A stretch of DNA of 64,000 nt from Pontibacter roseus DSM 17521 (GTDB lineage: Bacteria > Bacteroidota > Bacteroidia > Cytophagales > Hymenobacteraceae). A program made the translations under genes and the position numbers. Positions 19,432-28,957 of the stretch are shown in pieces; position 1 is the stretch's first letter; each line of letters begins with the position of its first letter. Under the pieces are notes generated by a model. That model had not been told where the DNA came from. It saw only the letters and a list, made by a program, of their open reading frames with translations, and made no database searches. The DNA is taken from the NCBI RefSeq assembly GCF_000373265.1, contig NZ_KB890766.1:461432-525431 (forward strand), read 5' to 3'.

Positions 19432-21756
19432 TTATGCGCTGGCAGCTGCACTCCTTCTTCCATATGCTTTGTCCTTGTATCTCTGCTCATAGCCGTAACC
19501 GTAGCCATAGCCATAGCGTCCCTTGACAAATCCCCTTGGCTTGACTCCGTTAAAAACGATGGCTAAATTGCTTAAGGCTTGAAGCTTATTATTTTTATGC
19601 AGACGCTGTATGAGGTTTTTAGGTGTATGAGCATGTCGCATCACGAGCAGCGTGATATCACAGTATTCTCCTAATAGATAAGCATCCGAGACTAAATCCA
19701 CAGGGGGGGTATCAATGACTAGGTAATCAAATGCTTCCTCAAGTTGAGCGAAGAGTCCCTCCAGTTTTCCGTTTAGGAGGAGCTCTGTATGGTCTCCGAT
19801 ATCTATACCTGCTGGCAATATACTGAGGTTATTGTAGCCGGTTTCTTGGATAAAGCTTTCAAGAGGTTCATCTCCAATTAGGTATTCGATTATCCCTTTT
19901 TGCTTGTAGAGGCCAAATTGACAGGAGGTATTGGGATTCCTTAAATCGAAATCAACCAGGGCCACTCTTTTGCCTGATGAGGCTAGGCTATACGCAATAT
20001 TATTGCTCACATAACTTTTGCCCTCTCCAGGGATACTAGAGGTGACCATGATTTTCTTCTTAGCAAAGATGCGCCCGTATAGCCCCATCGTTACCCTTAA
20101 CTGCCTGAATTGTTCTATTACCGAGGCCTCAGTTGGTGGCGTGAAGCTATCCTCCTTCTGGGTTTTCACATAGGACAACTCTGCTACTATTGGGGCGCTG
20201 ATGTAATCCGTGATTTCAGACCGGAAAAGTAACTTGCTGTTCAGCAATTCTTTGCCTGTAATCAACAACGCTCCTATTGAAAAGGCCCCGATTATAGCCA
20301 TCAAATAGATGTAAAAGGGGTTTGGGCTAACAGGCAATGCTGAAGAGCCTGCCATGTCAATTATCTTACTATCCTCCGCAGTGGGGGCGTACGAAAGCAC
20401 CGTTTCTTCCCTCTTCTGCAAAAGGAAGCTGTAGGCATTGTTCTTTACAATTTGCTGTCGACTCAATTCCATCAATTCCCTTTCTTTCTCAGGAATAGAC
20501 TGTAGTGCCGAATTATACCTGTTGTTAGTAGCTGTCAGATTCGCTCGGCTTGCCTGCAGGTTAACCCGTTGATTGCGGACGTTTTCAATAATCCTTGGGC
20601 GTATGTTTTCAATTTCATTGATGATTGATACGAGCATGGGGTTGTTTTCTGCAGTTGTGTTCTTGAGCCGTTGGTATTGAATTTCAGATTCATAAAGCTG
20701 CTGCAGAAGCTGAGACAAGGCTTCGTCGTTTATTCCTAGTGTGGAAGGCACAAAGTTGGCTGAGCTGTTTCTCGACCTGACGTAGCTTTCTACTTTGTCC
20801 AGAACAGCTAACTGGGTATTTATTTCAGAGACTTTACGATCATTATCCCTTACGTTCTCTAGGTATAATTTCCCTTGTTCACTGAGATTGACGCCACCCT
20901 GGGTAGATTTGTACTCTACGACTTCCTGTTCCAAATCCTTCAGCTCCTCAACTACACGTTTTATGCGGTCCTCTACAAATTCTAATGTGTTTGCTGCGAG
21001 TTTGTTCCGTTCTATCACAGCCAATTGTTTATAAAAGGCAATCAAGTGGTTGAGAATATCTTCTCCTCTTTGTGGCTCAGAATCTTTCAAGTAGAGGTTT
21101 ACAACCGATGAGAATTTACTGGACGCTTGAATCCTAACTTTGCTCAGCAGGTTATCTGTCACGTTATTAGGATGGATGATTGAGAAATACAAAGGACCCT
21201 CAGCATCTGAAGTCTTATGAGGGTTTTTTGAAAACCTCATCCTTCCATAGGCTGTGTTGACCCACTGATTAAGCGGATAGCCTTTACTACCAATAACTAC
21301 CTTCTGTTGTGCCTCATTAAAAGTGAAACCAACCTTGGGCTGGGGTATTGCTTTATCTGGTTTTTCAAGCTCTACTACAATAGGTGAAGAAGTATAGGCT
21401 GACACGGAATTAAGCTCACTGTCTTCATAGATTGGCGCATAGAGTTTAAGTTCATGTACAACTTGGCTCATGAGTGCCCTGGATTGAATTACATTGATTT
21501 CATTGTCTACAGTTTTGTTTGATGTGAAAGCATCAATTGATTCCGTCATCTTGGAATCATTCACCCCCTTTTTTTCATCCTTAATCATTAGGGATGCGGT
21601 GATTTCATATATGGGTACTGCGTAGACGCGAAGATATGCCCATGCTCCGATTAGAGAAATTAGTAGTAAGCCGACGAATAGGGGCCAGTAAGGCAAGTAC
21701 TTATGGATAATTGAGAAGGCAAAACCGCCTTGAGGGCTTTGTAGATTGTTGTTCAT
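19432..21756 (-). CDS. Exopolysaccharide co-polymerase / BY-type tyrosine kinase (Wzc-like)
   Basis: 774 residues. The Wzz-like N-terminal part has a membrane helix near 28-50, then a long periplasmic coiled-coil region (about 230-440) and a second helix near 480. The cytoplasmic BY-kinase has Walker A TSSIPGEGKSYVSNN (about 570-580), Walker A' ALVDFDLRNPN and Walker B YLVIDTPP. The tail carries an alternating Gly-Tyr run (RYGYGYGYGYEQRY, about residue 745-760), the expected autophosphorylation cluster. It sets chain length and gates export with the Wza-like protein encoded 19 bp upstream. Confidence 0.92.
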   Translation of the reverse strand: MNNNLQSPQGGFAFSIIHKYLPYWPLFVGLLLISLIGAWAYLRVYAVPIYEITASLMIKDEKKGVNDSKMTESIDAFTSNKTVDNEINVIQSRALMSQVVHELKLYAPIYEDSELNSVSAYTSSPIVVELEKPDKAIPQPKVGFTFNEAQQKVVIGSKGYPLNQWVNTAYGRMRFSKNPHKTSDAEGPLYFSIIHPNNVTDNLLSKVRIQASSKFSSVVNLYLKDSEPQRGEDILNHLIAFYKQLAVIERNKLAANTLEFVEDRIKRVVEELKDLEQEVVEYKSTQGGVNLSEQGKLYLENVRDNDRKVSEINTQLAVLDKVESYVRSRNSSANFVPSTLGINDEALSQLLQQLYESEIQYQRLKNTTAENNPMLVSIINEIENIRPRIIENVRNQRVNLQASRANLTATNNRYNSALQSIPEKERELMELSRQQIVKNNAYSFLLQKREETVLSYAPTAEDSKIIDMAGSSALPVSPNPFYIYLMAIIGAFSIGALLITGKELLNSKLLFRSEITDYISAPIVAELSYVKTQKEDSFTPPTEASVIEQFRQLRVTMGLYGRIFAKKKIMVTSSIPGEGKSYVSNNIAYSLASSGKRVALVDFDLRNPNTSCQFGLYKQKGIIEYLIGDEPLESFIQETGYNNLSILPAGIDIGDHTELLLNGKLEGLFAQLEEAFDYLVIDTPPVDLVSDAYLLGEYCDITLLVMRHAHTPKNLIQRLHKNNKLQALSNLAIVFNGVKPRGFVKGRYGYGYGYGYEQRYKDKAYGRRSAAASA

Positions 21757-21775
21757 AATCCTCCAAATAATATAA

Positions 21776-22570
21776 TTATCTTGTAAGACGATCTATTGCA
21801 ACGAAGACTACTGTTAATCCACTGAACACGACTGGTAACCACTGCCTTGCTGGGCTTACACTTTGAATTTTAGTCTGGTTCGGCTCGACGTAAATTATGT
21901 CATTCGATTTCAGGTAGTAGTAAGGCGAAGTGAAGAGCTCATCTGATGTCAAATCAATTCTGGTGAGTTTCTTTTTCCCTTCTTCTTCTCGGATAAGCAG
22001 CACATTGTTTCTGCTCGCGTAAATGGTTAAGTCACCGGCAAGGCCAAGTGCCTCTAGCAGGGTCACCCTCTCATTGGGTATGGTGAGAACAGAGGGACGT
22101 GCCACCTCCCCTAAGACAGAGACTTTGTAGTTGAGGTATCTGATATCTACTATTGGCTCGATAAGTAGCTTTCTTCGAACAAGTTGGTCTCTTATACCTT
22201 CTTGAAAATCTTTCTTTGTTAACCCAGCAGCTTTGATTCTACCTAGCAGGGGCAACTGTACATAGCCTTCCTGGTCAACTAGGTAACCGATAGCCGGTGA
22301 GACGGTACTTGTTGCGGTCGTATTGGAAGCTCGGGTAGGACTTGGGTTGGAAACATTGAATATCTCAGATGCAGCTGGATTAAGACTGCTGACGTTTATA
22401 TTCAATAAATCGTTTGCTTGTATCACAGGTTCGAGGCTTTCAACTTTCCCCATAATTTCTGTGCTACCTATGCTGTTGAAGTAAACGACGTCTTTCGTGC
22501 TTGTACAAGAAGAGGTAATCGATAGAAATACTATTGAACAAACTATTGCAGTAACAGTTATGCGCTTCAT
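21776..22570 (-). CDS. Polysaccharide export outer-membrane lipoprotein (Wza-like)
   Basis: 264 residues from the ATG at 22570 (MKRITVTAIVC). This start gives a proper SPII signal with lipobox ITSSC, lipid Cys at 22; an upstream extension to 22609 would bury it. The Poly_export domain (about 55-140, QANDLLNINVSSLNP, GYLVDQEGYVQLPLLGRIKAAGLT) is followed by an SLBB domain (VSVLGEVARPSVLTI...LLEALGLAGDL). A C-terminal hydrophobic helix (VVFSGLTVVFVAIDRL) would cross the outer membrane, as in Wza. It forms the export pore for the polymer and is the first gene of the leftward operon. Confidence 0.92.
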   Translation of the reverse strand: MKRITVTAIVCSIVFLSITSSCTSTKDVVYFNSIGSTEIMGKVESLEPVIQANDLLNINVSSLNPAASEIFNVSNPSPTRASNTTATSTVSPAIGYLVDQEGYVQLPLLGRIKAAGLTKKDFQEGIRDQLVRRKLLIEPIVDIRYLNYKVSVLGEVARPSVLTIPNERVTLLEALGLAGDLTIYASRNNVLLIREEEGKKKLTRIDLTSDELFTSPYYYLKSNDIIYVEPNQTKIQSVSPARQWLPVVFSGLTVVFVAIDRLTR

Positions 22571-23102
22571 ATTTATAAGGAAAGGGTGGAGTGGAACATC
22601 AATAGCCAAAAGTAAATGAGCGGTTAGAAAAATTAAATAAAATAGTAGTTGATTACAATACGAGTGACTGTATATCTTAGTTACCTAATGTGTAGTGTAG
22701 GGTGTCATTTGGAAATAAAAAAGGGTGAATAGACCTTTTTAGAGGGTGAATGCAAAAATGGGGAAAAATATTGCTAGTAGAAGTATATCACTGGTAATAT
22801 TGGTGTATCGGAATAACAAAGTATTCTATTTGAAACGATTGCTTACTCTAACACCCTGCGGCCCGGGAGGAATATGAAGGGTATAGCTAATGTTTTAGTA
22901 GTTTTGATACCTGCATTACTGATGATGAAGTGTTGTTGCTTAATGCAGGAAGTAATTAGAGTTCGATATCAACCTCTATTATAATGCGAAGGGGTTACAT
23001 TCTAGCATACGGATAGGCATCCGAATTGCCATTTTTTAGCAATTGAGAGAAAATTTGCGCGAAAAGTAATTGAATTACAGATTAACTACTTTTCTGGAGC
23101 TG
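22571..23102. other. Regulatory gap upstream of the exopolysaccharide operon
   Basis: About 530 AT-rich bases with no gene. It holds the candidate -7 box at 22607-22614 and a weak A-rich/T-rich hairpin near 22717-22740. It marks the change from the AT-rich polysaccharide locus to the more GC-rich flank. Confidence 0.5.
22607..22614 (-). promoter_or_regulatory. Candidate -7 promoter box for the exopolysaccharide operon
   Basis: On the minus strand TACTTTTG matches the Bacteroidota -7 consensus TAnnTTTG, 36 bases before the ATG at 22570. No convincing -33 TTTG is seen at the usual distance, so this is only a candidate. Confidence 0.35.
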
Positions 23103-24647
23103 TCATTGGCTTTTCTTTAACACCTTTCCGGCTCTTTCCGCCCCAGGCTGCTGGCCCTCTTTCACCACCACGCCATTCACCAGAATATACCTGAACCCAG
23201 AAGCTTCTTGGTGTGGGTTCTCATAGGTGGCATTTTCCTTTACTTCCTCAGGGTTGAACAGCAGGAGGTCCGCTTTATAACCCACCTGGATTACACCACG
23301 TTTCCGCAGGCCGATAGTCTGTGCAGGAAGCCCTGTCATTTTCCGGATAGCTTCCTCAAGCGATAGGAGCTCCCTCTGGTTTACATAGGTCTCTATGATT
23401 CGGGCGAAAGCACCGAAACTGCGGGGGTGGCGCATGGTAGGGCTACCGTCGGTGCAAACCATGATGTGGAGGTCCTTCAGGAAGGTTTCCTGCAGGGCCT
23501 CGTCCATAATAAAGTAAGCGCCGTCTGCCCCATAAGGACCTATATCCTCCATCAATGCTAATTCAAAAGGCTTATCAAGTTCCTCGGCTATCTGCTTCAA
23601 CGTTTCCCCCTTGAAGGGGCCGGAGCCTATCAATGTAGCCTCAGGGCCGTTACGCTGGATTATCTTGTTGCGCAGGAAGGTCGCCAGTTCTTTTTTTCTG
23701 GTTCTCAGTACCTTTTGGTAATCGTTGGGCTTCTTCGCCCAATCCGGGAACAGGATTTCGATGCCGGTATAGCTGGCTGTATATGGGTAGAAGTCAGCTG
23801 TCACTTGGACTCCTTGCTGGCGGGCACTGTCCAGCAACTGTAGAATCTCCCTTGCTCGGTCCTCGCCTTTGCCATATACCACCTTAATGTGTGACACATG
23901 CACCGGACAGTACTTTCCTTGGCTTAGCAATTCCCGAATAGATTTCTCTACGTAAGCATCGTCCTCGTTACGCATGTGACTCATGATTAACCCACCTTTG
24001 CTACCCACCACCTTGGCTAGACGGTTCAGTTCTGTGCTGTCTGAGTAGTAGCCTGGGTTGTATTCTAAGCCAGTTGACATGCCAAAGCAACCTGCTTCCA
24101 TTGCATTTGCCAAAAGCTTCTCCATAGCCGCCATACCTGCCTCTGAAGGTATAGAGTCATACTGCACTCCGGAGAGCATGCGCAGCGTGTTATGTCCTGC
24201 GAACAGCGCCACGTTCACTGCCGGTCTCTTAGCCTCCACATCTTTCATCCATACCTGCAGGTTCTCCTGTTTGGGGCTGAAGCCATCTTGCCCCAAGCAA
24301 ATGGTCGTGACGCCCATAGAAAGGAAATTGGTGAACTCCGGCGTCTCCAGTGGGTCACCGTGTGCGTGCGCGTCAACGAAGCCGGGGGTCAGGTATAGCC
24401 CATGAGCGTCAATCGTTCTGGAGGCGGGGTAGGAGGAGGTGGTATCGGTGTCTATCAAAGCAATTGAATCGCCGCTAATGAGAACGTTGGCTGAGTAGGC
24501 TGCCTTCCCGGTGCCGTCTATGACTAGAGCTCTTTTTATGAGCAGGTCATAGCCCACGACCTGTTGCGGACGCTGGCATGAGGTGGCTACTGCTGCCACA
24601 AGTACACAGGCAGTTAAGTGAGGGAGTAGTTTCTTGAGCATCGACAT
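23103..24647 (-). CDS. N-acyl-D-amino-acid deacylase family lipoprotein (amidohydrolase)
   Basis: 514 residues. SPII signal with lipobox AVATSC (Cys 24). The metal-dependent hydrolase fold shows ALVIDGTGKAAYSANVLI, then GLYLTPGFVDAHAHGD with the HxH metal ligands near residue 92, SMGVTTICLGQDG, FGMSTGLEYNPGYYS, ISHMRNEDD, HVSHIK, and the late CTDGSP. These fit D-aminoacylase/N-acyl-D-glutamate deacylases that free D-amino acids from N-acyl forms. The lipoprotein signal places it in the periplasm or outer membrane, where it might act on peptidoglycan-derived or dietary N-acyl D-residues; the true substrate is not shown. Confidence 0.85.
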   Translation of the reverse strand: MSMLKKLLPHLTACVLVAAVATSCQRPQQVVGYDLLIKRALVIDGTGKAAYSANVLISGDSIALIDTDTTSSYPASRTIDAHGLYLTPGFVDAHAHGDPLETPEFTNFLSMGVTTICLGQDGFSPKQENLQVWMKDVEAKRPAVNVALFAGHNTLRMLSGVQYDSIPSEAGMAAMEKLLANAMEAGCFGMSTGLEYNPGYYSDSTELNRLAKVVGSKGGLIMSHMRNEDDAYVEKSIRELLSQGKYCPVHVSHIKVVYGKGEDRAREILQLLDSARQQGVQVTADFYPYTASYTGIEILFPDWAKKPNDYQKVLRTRKKELATFLRNKIIQRNGPEATLIGSGPFKGETLKQIAEELDKPFELALMEDIGPYGADGAYFIMDEALQETFLKDLHIMVCTDGSPTMRHPRSFGAFARIIETYVNQRELLSLEEAIRKMTGLPAQTIGLRKRGVIQVGYKADLLLFNPEEVKENATYENPHQEASGFRYILVNGVVVKEGQQPGAERAGKVLKKSQ

Positions 24648-24941
24648 GCTTAAAGATAAATATTTAGGTTACTAAAACAATCAATGGGAGGATTTACTAC
24701 TACTTGGATTGGGGGTTTCCTGTGGCGTCTGTATTCTTTTTCTGATTTTGCTGAATTAGGTATAAAGAAATTTATGTTATTTAATCAATTGATTTTCAAA
24801 TATATAAAATTTGTTTTGAAAGAGATGACCCTGCGGGAGCCAAAAAATAGTATGCAGAGCGCATACCTAAAATTAGCTTTGGCATACTACTTGTAAATAC
24901 ACCATCAACACAGTTAGATTTTCTTACTAAAAGAGAATGTT

Positions 24942-25526
24942 ATGAAAAAAGTAACTTATATGTTAAGCCTGGCACTGATGGTATCAGTGGTTGCAGGTGG
25001 TTCAGCTGAGGCGCAGGAACAAAGAAAAGGTTGGAGCCCTCAGGCAAAGGGCGCTGTGATTGGCGCCGGTACGGGTGCCGCTGCAGGTGCCATCATCCAC
25101 AAGCGTAACCGCGTAGTGGGCGGTGTTGTAGGCGGTGTTGCTGGTGGAGCCGTTGGATATGGTATAGGCAAGCACATCGACAACAAAAACAAGCAGCGCG
25201 AAGAAGAGGCACGAATCGCCGCAGCTGAGCGTGCGGCAGCCGAAAGAGCTGCGGCTAACAGGGCAGCTGCTAACCGTGAAGCGGCCAGTAGAGCTACGGT
25301 AGCTAAGAATACACCGGCTCCTGCCAAGGCAAAGCCGGCCAGACAATCAAGCTTGGTAGCTGCTACGGCGGCTGAGGAGAATGCTGCGAACTCTGTGGCC
25401 ATGATGTACAACACAACCGGGGAGCCAATACCGCATATGGTCAGTGCTGCTTATTTGCCTAACCTGGACTATGGTGACCGTACCAAACCTTACCATACCT
25501 CTGAGTACAGGAGAAAGAGTTGGTAA
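24942..25526 (+). CDS. Glycine-zipper protein, exported
   Basis: 194 residues. A Sec signal (residues 1-25, ending GSAEAQ) is followed by a glycine-zipper membrane hairpin (about 34-76: GAVIGAGTGAAAGAIIH and VVGGVVGGVAGGAVGYGIG). Next comes an Ala/Arg/Glu-rich helix (about 80-130, repeated AERAAAERAAANRAAA), probably a coiled stalk. The C-terminal 50 residues are polar with a YLPNLDYGDRTKPYH motif. Similar small proteins associate with the outer membrane or envelope. The function is unknown. A strong terminator follows at 25548. Confidence 0.75.
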   Translation: MKKVTYMLSLALMVSVVAGGSAEAQEQRKGWSPQAKGAVIGAGTGAAAGAIIHKRNRVVGGVVGGVAGGAVGYGIGKHIDNKNKQREEEARIAAAERAAAERAAANRAAANREAASRATVAKNTPAPAKAKPARQSSLVAATAAEENAANSVAMMYNTTGEPIPHMVSAAYLPNLDYGDRTKPYHTSEYRRKSW

Positions 25527-25547
25527 CAGGTATACTTTAAGGAAATG

Positions 25548-25581
25548 CTCAGATGGCCGGGAATTTTCCCGGCCATCTGAG
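25548..25581 (+). terminator. Intrinsic terminator after the glycine-zipper gene
   Basis: Perfect 16-bp stem (25548-25563 with 25566-25581) and a 2-base TT loop, centred 38 bp after the stop at 25526. Very stable GC-rich core GGCCGGGAA/TTCCCGGCC. There is no long T-run after it. Confidence 0.75.
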
Positions 25582-25644
25582 TAAAATCCCATAGCCTACT
25601 TTATCCGTATGAGCTGTGGTTTGTTCAACTTAACATCTGAAATC

Positions 25645-26100
25645 ATGAAAAATTTACTCTACATACTATTTGCCACATTTTTCCTGGCATCCTGCTCTGA
25701 TTCCAAAGAGGAGGTGAATGTGCAGGAACTCAACCAGCAGTTCATAGGGGCCTGGAACTCGCGGGACTCAGACAAAATAATCTCGCTGCTGGCTGATGAT
25801 GTTCATTTTCTGCAGGGCGAAGTGCACTTCAGTGGAAAATCTGAGGTATCGGACAAGTGGGTGCGTGAAACACTGGGCACCATCACGGATTTAAAAACAA
25901 ATGTGGTGAGCACTGGCACTGATAGCCAGATTGCCTACGAAGCGGGCACATTTTCAGTAGATGTGCTGCCATCGACGCCTGATGAGCCCCATGCCTACGG
26001 CGAGGGTAACTTCATCCTGCTCTGGAAGAAAGCAGAGGACGGCAACTGGAAGCTCAGCTATGCTCAACTAGAGGACATGCCCGTAGTGGCTAGAAACTAA
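25645..26100 (+). CDS. NTF2-like (SnoaL/DUF4440-type) lipoprotein
   Basis: 151 residues from the ATG at 25645 (MKNLLYILFATFFLASC); this start gives a clean lipobox FLASC with Cys 17, while a start 12 codons up would not. The mature part has the cone-shaped NTF2 pattern: LNQQFIGAWNSRDSDKIISLLADDVHFLQG, then alternating beta strands ending in WKLSYAQLEDMP. Such proteins bind small ligands or act as isomerase-like or unknown accessory proteins. No catalytic residue can be assigned, and the biological role is unknown. Confidence 0.78.
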   Translation: MKNLLYILFATFFLASCSDSKEEVNVQELNQQFIGAWNSRDSDKIISLLADDVHFLQGEVHFSGKSEVSDKWVRETLGTITDLKTNVVSTGTDSQIAYEAGTFSVDVLPSTPDEPHAYGEGNFILLWKKAEDGNWKLSYAQLEDMPVVARN

Positions 26101-26154
26101 CTTTGCTTAGCTGTACCTAGTGCGGTACAGTATTTAAAATCGTCTACAAGCCTA

Positions 26155-26190
26155 ATGCCGCTTATTCAGAAGAATAAGCGGCATTTTTTA
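26155..26190 (+). terminator. Intrinsic terminator after the NTF2-like gene
   Basis: Stem 26155-26167 with 26172-26184 (13 bp, perfect), loop AGAA, followed by a run of six T. It lies 55 bp after the stop at 26100. Confidence 0.85.
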
Positions 26191-26670
26191 TTCATCTTCT
26201 TCCCCCTTACTGCTAGCTTTTTGCTACCTCGAAATCTGCTACAGTAGGGAAAGTGACAATTATACTTTCTATTATATATTCACTGGATACCTCTATACCT
26301 TCATAGTTTGCAACCTAGCTGATGTGCCATTGCTGTTTGTCTACCTGTAAACAGAGTTCCTATACCATAAATACACAATATGACAAAACATATTTTAATT
26401 TGCATTAGTATACCTAGCAGTTACTGTTAGAGTATCGACATCCCATATAGCTTGCTCAAGAATCTATAAACGATTTAGGCAGGCACTACATCCTGAGCCA
26501 TACGTATTTCAGAACACTACATGGCTATTGTCCCCCTCTCACTCACCCCCGAGAGTATTACATCTAATAACCTCATTTCTGCCGCTCCTGTGAAAGGACC
26601 CCTAATTCTATACGCCCGGAATCAATCTGTACATCTTAGACCTTGAATTTTTCACTTAAAGCTATAGATT
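26191..26670. other. Non-coding gap before the repeat protein
   Basis: About 480 bases, AT-rich, without a gene. It presumably carries the promoter of the T9SS repeat protein; no box could be fixed. Confidence 0.45.
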
Positions 26671-28836
26671 ATGAAAAGACTTTATCCGGATTCAATTTGT
26701 ATGAATGGGTATCACGGCTACAGCAAAGCTCTGTTCCTCTGGTTGGCGTTATTATATTCCTTTGCTCTCCAAGGCCAAGAGTTAGAATGGGACAGGACGT
26801 TTGGTGGCAATGATAGAGAGGGCTTTGAGTATATTCATGTTACCAACGATGGAGGCTATATCCTTGGAGGTACTTCTTGGTCAGGAATTAGCGGGGATAA
26901 ATCCGAACCGCATTATGGCACTAGCGGCGACTACGAGAGGGGAGGTGATTATTGGGTTGTAAAGGTAGATGCTGAAGGCACAAAGGAGTGGGATAGAACC
27001 ATAGGTGGAGATAAAGATGATAGGCTGGTTGCTGTTCAGCAGACCACTGATGGAGGGTATATTTTAGGTGGAACTTCCTGGTCTGACATAAGTGGAGACA
27101 AAACAGAGAATACGAATGGAGAAAACGACTATTGGTTGGTAAAGCTTGACGCAGATGGCAATAAAGTATGGGATTTAACCATTGGAGGAGATGGTAGAGA
27201 CTTTCTTAGCTTTTTACAGCAGACCAGAGATGGGGGCTACATTCTAGGAGGTACTTCTGACTCAGGAATTAGCGGGGATAAAACTGAAGACAATCTTGGG
27301 ATAGATTATTGGGTTGTAAAGCTAGATGCTGCTGGGAACAAGGAATGGGACCAAACTATGGGAGGAGATTCCTATGATGGTCTTCAAACACTTCAACAGA
27401 CTTTCGACGGAGGATATATACTGGGGGGTAGCTCTTTCTCTAACAAAAGCGGAGATAAGTCAGAAGACAATAGAGGGGAGTGTGGCCCAGAGGATTACGA
27501 CTGCTCCACAGACTACTGGGTAGTGAAATTAGATGCGAGTGGCAGAAAAGAATGGGATAGAACTATCGGGGGGGCTAGTTTTGATGAATTGCTATCGCTC
27601 CAGCAGACAAGCGATGGGGGCTATATTCTGGGAGGATACTCTAACTCCAATGCCAGTGGAGATAAGACAGAGGACAACATAGCCCTTTGTGACTCCGATG
27701 ATGAAGAGATTTGCCCTCCTGACTATTGGGTAGTGAAGCTAGACGCCACTGGCAATAAGGAATGGGATAATACAGTAGGTGGCGATAAAGGCGACAGACT
27801 GGCTGCTGTGCGGCAAACAAGCGATGGGGGCTACATTCTGGGAGGCTCCTCCTCGTCTAGAATCAGTGGCGATAAAACCGAAGACAACATAGGTATATGT
27901 GACCCGGAGGATGGTGTTTGTCCTGCTGATTATTGGATTGTGAAGCTGGACGCTACTGGAAAAAAGGAATGGGATAGAGTCTTCGGGGGCAGCCATTACG
28001 ATGCTTTACAATCACTACAACTATCTCCCGATGGAGGGTATATCCTAGGAGGGGAGTCTTCATCTGGGATAAGTGGTGACAAGAGTGAAGCTTCACGCGG
28101 ATTCACTGACTACTGGATTATCAAACTAAGTGGAGATGAACAATGCACACCTCCTGCGCCTGTCATCACGGTAGAGCCTACTTCCAACGTCTATACCGGT
28201 GGTGACGCCAATACCATCTACCTGGGCTATGGCCCGCAGAGCGTGCGGCTGGTGGCTAGTGGTGCAGAACGCTATGAGTGGAGTCCGGGAACAGGTTTAA
28301 GCGATGCCACTGTTGCTAACCCAGTTTTCACTCCTAGCACTGCCGGCACCTATACCTTTACGGTCAGGGGCTATAACGGAACCTGCTCTGCTACTGCCAC
28401 GGTCACCATAAACGTGGTGGATGTGCGCTGCGGCAAAGGCAAAGTGCTGGTATGCCACAAAGGGAAGTTGATTTGTATTTCTACCTCCGCTGTAGCGGCG
28501 CACCTCCGCAACCACAAGGACGACAGTCTAGGCGATTGCGCTTCCCAGTTTGCTCCGGAAAAGGTGCTGACTATCAACCTTTCGCTGAAGGTCTTCCCGA
28601 ACCCATTCCGCGATTGGGCGAATGTGGAATTCTTCCTGCCGCAACAGGGTAAATTCCGAATCGAGCTGTACAGTTCCAATGGCAAAATGCTGGGAGTAAT
28701 CGCCGAGGGGCAGGCACAGGCAGGCCAACTAATTAGCCGGGAAGTTCGGGCCGACAAGTTGCGAGAAGGCGTCTATTACCTTAAATTAATTACGAATGAG
28801 GAGGTCCGTACAGTACGACTGGTGCTAAAAAACTAA
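26671..28836 (+). CDS. Repeat-rich secreted protein with T9SS type A sorting domain
   Basis: 721 residues. A Sec signal (about 1-36, ending LQGQ) is followed by seven repeats of about 60-70 residues (residues about 37-490). Each runs W-D-x-T-x-G-G, ..., LQQTxDGGYILGGxSxSxISGDKTE, ..., DYWVVKLDAxGxKEWD. The regular strand pattern suggests a closed beta-propeller of seven blades. Repeats four to six carry acidic inserts with Cys pairs (CGPEDYDC). A PKD/Ig-like domain follows (about 490-590), then a Cys-containing stretch (CGKGKVLVCHKGKLIC). The end is a type A sorting domain (LKVFPNPFRDWANVEF...GVYYLKLITNEEVRTVRLVLKN). This means export through the type IX system and cell-surface attachment or release. 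A sticking or binding role is inferred only from the architecture. Confidence 0.85.
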   Translation: MKRLYPDSICMNGYHGYSKALFLWLALLYSFALQGQELEWDRTFGGNDREGFEYIHVTNDGGYILGGTSWSGISGDKSEPHYGTSGDYERGGDYWVVKVDAEGTKEWDRTIGGDKDDRLVAVQQTTDGGYILGGTSWSDISGDKTENTNGENDYWLVKLDADGNKVWDLTIGGDGRDFLSFLQQTRDGGYILGGTSDSGISGDKTEDNLGIDYWVVKLDAAGNKEWDQTMGGDSYDGLQTLQQTFDGGYILGGSSFSNKSGDKSEDNRGECGPEDYDCSTDYWVVKLDASGRKEWDRTIGGASFDELLSLQQTSDGGYILGGYSNSNASGDKTEDNIALCDSDDEEICPPDYWVVKLDATGNKEWDNTVGGDKGDRLAAVRQTSDGGYILGGSSSSRISGDKTEDNIGICDPEDGVCPADYWIVKLDATGKKEWDRVFGGSHYDALQSLQLSPDGGYILGGESSSGISGDKSEASRGFTDYWIIKLSGDEQCTPPAPVITVEPTSNVYTGGDANTIYLGYGPQSVRLVASGAERYEWSPGTGLSDATVANPVFTPSTAGTYTFTVRGYNGTCSATATVTINVVDVRCGKGKVLVCHKGKLICISTSAVAAHLRNHKDDSLGDCASQFAPEKVLTINLSLKVFPNPFRDWANVEFFLPQQGKFRIELYSSNGKMLGVIAEGQAQAGQLISREVRADKLREGVYYLKLITNEEVRTVRLVLKN
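26776..28133 (+). repeat. Seven tandem protein-level repeats (DGGYILGG units)
   Basis: Units begin at the WDxTxGG codons near 26788, 26988, 27170, 27348, 27552, 27762 and 27970. Spacing is about 180-210 bp, varying because of the acidic inserts. DNA similarity between units is moderate; the protein motif is strict. Confidence 0.85.
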
Positions 28837-28883
28837 GACAGGTATAGGTAGTAGAATGAAGCTACCTGTGATAGTACCGTAGA

Positions 28884-28926
28884 AGCAAACAGCCCCTTTA
28901 CCAAGTCGGTGAAGGGGCTGTTTGCT
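28884..28926. terminator. Bidirectional terminator between convergent genes
   Basis: A 19-bp stem (28884-28902 with 28908-28926) with one G-T pair and a 5-base loop lies between the T9SS protein gene and the opposing SpmAB-like gene. It can serve both strands. Confidence 0.85.
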
Positions 28927-28957
28927 ATACCTGTATTGTGGTAATTTGAATTTGGTC

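Noticed and set aside
24684-24896. 70-codon plus-strand frame before the glycine-zipper gene
   Set aside because: AT-rich, no domain, no start context; probably chance.
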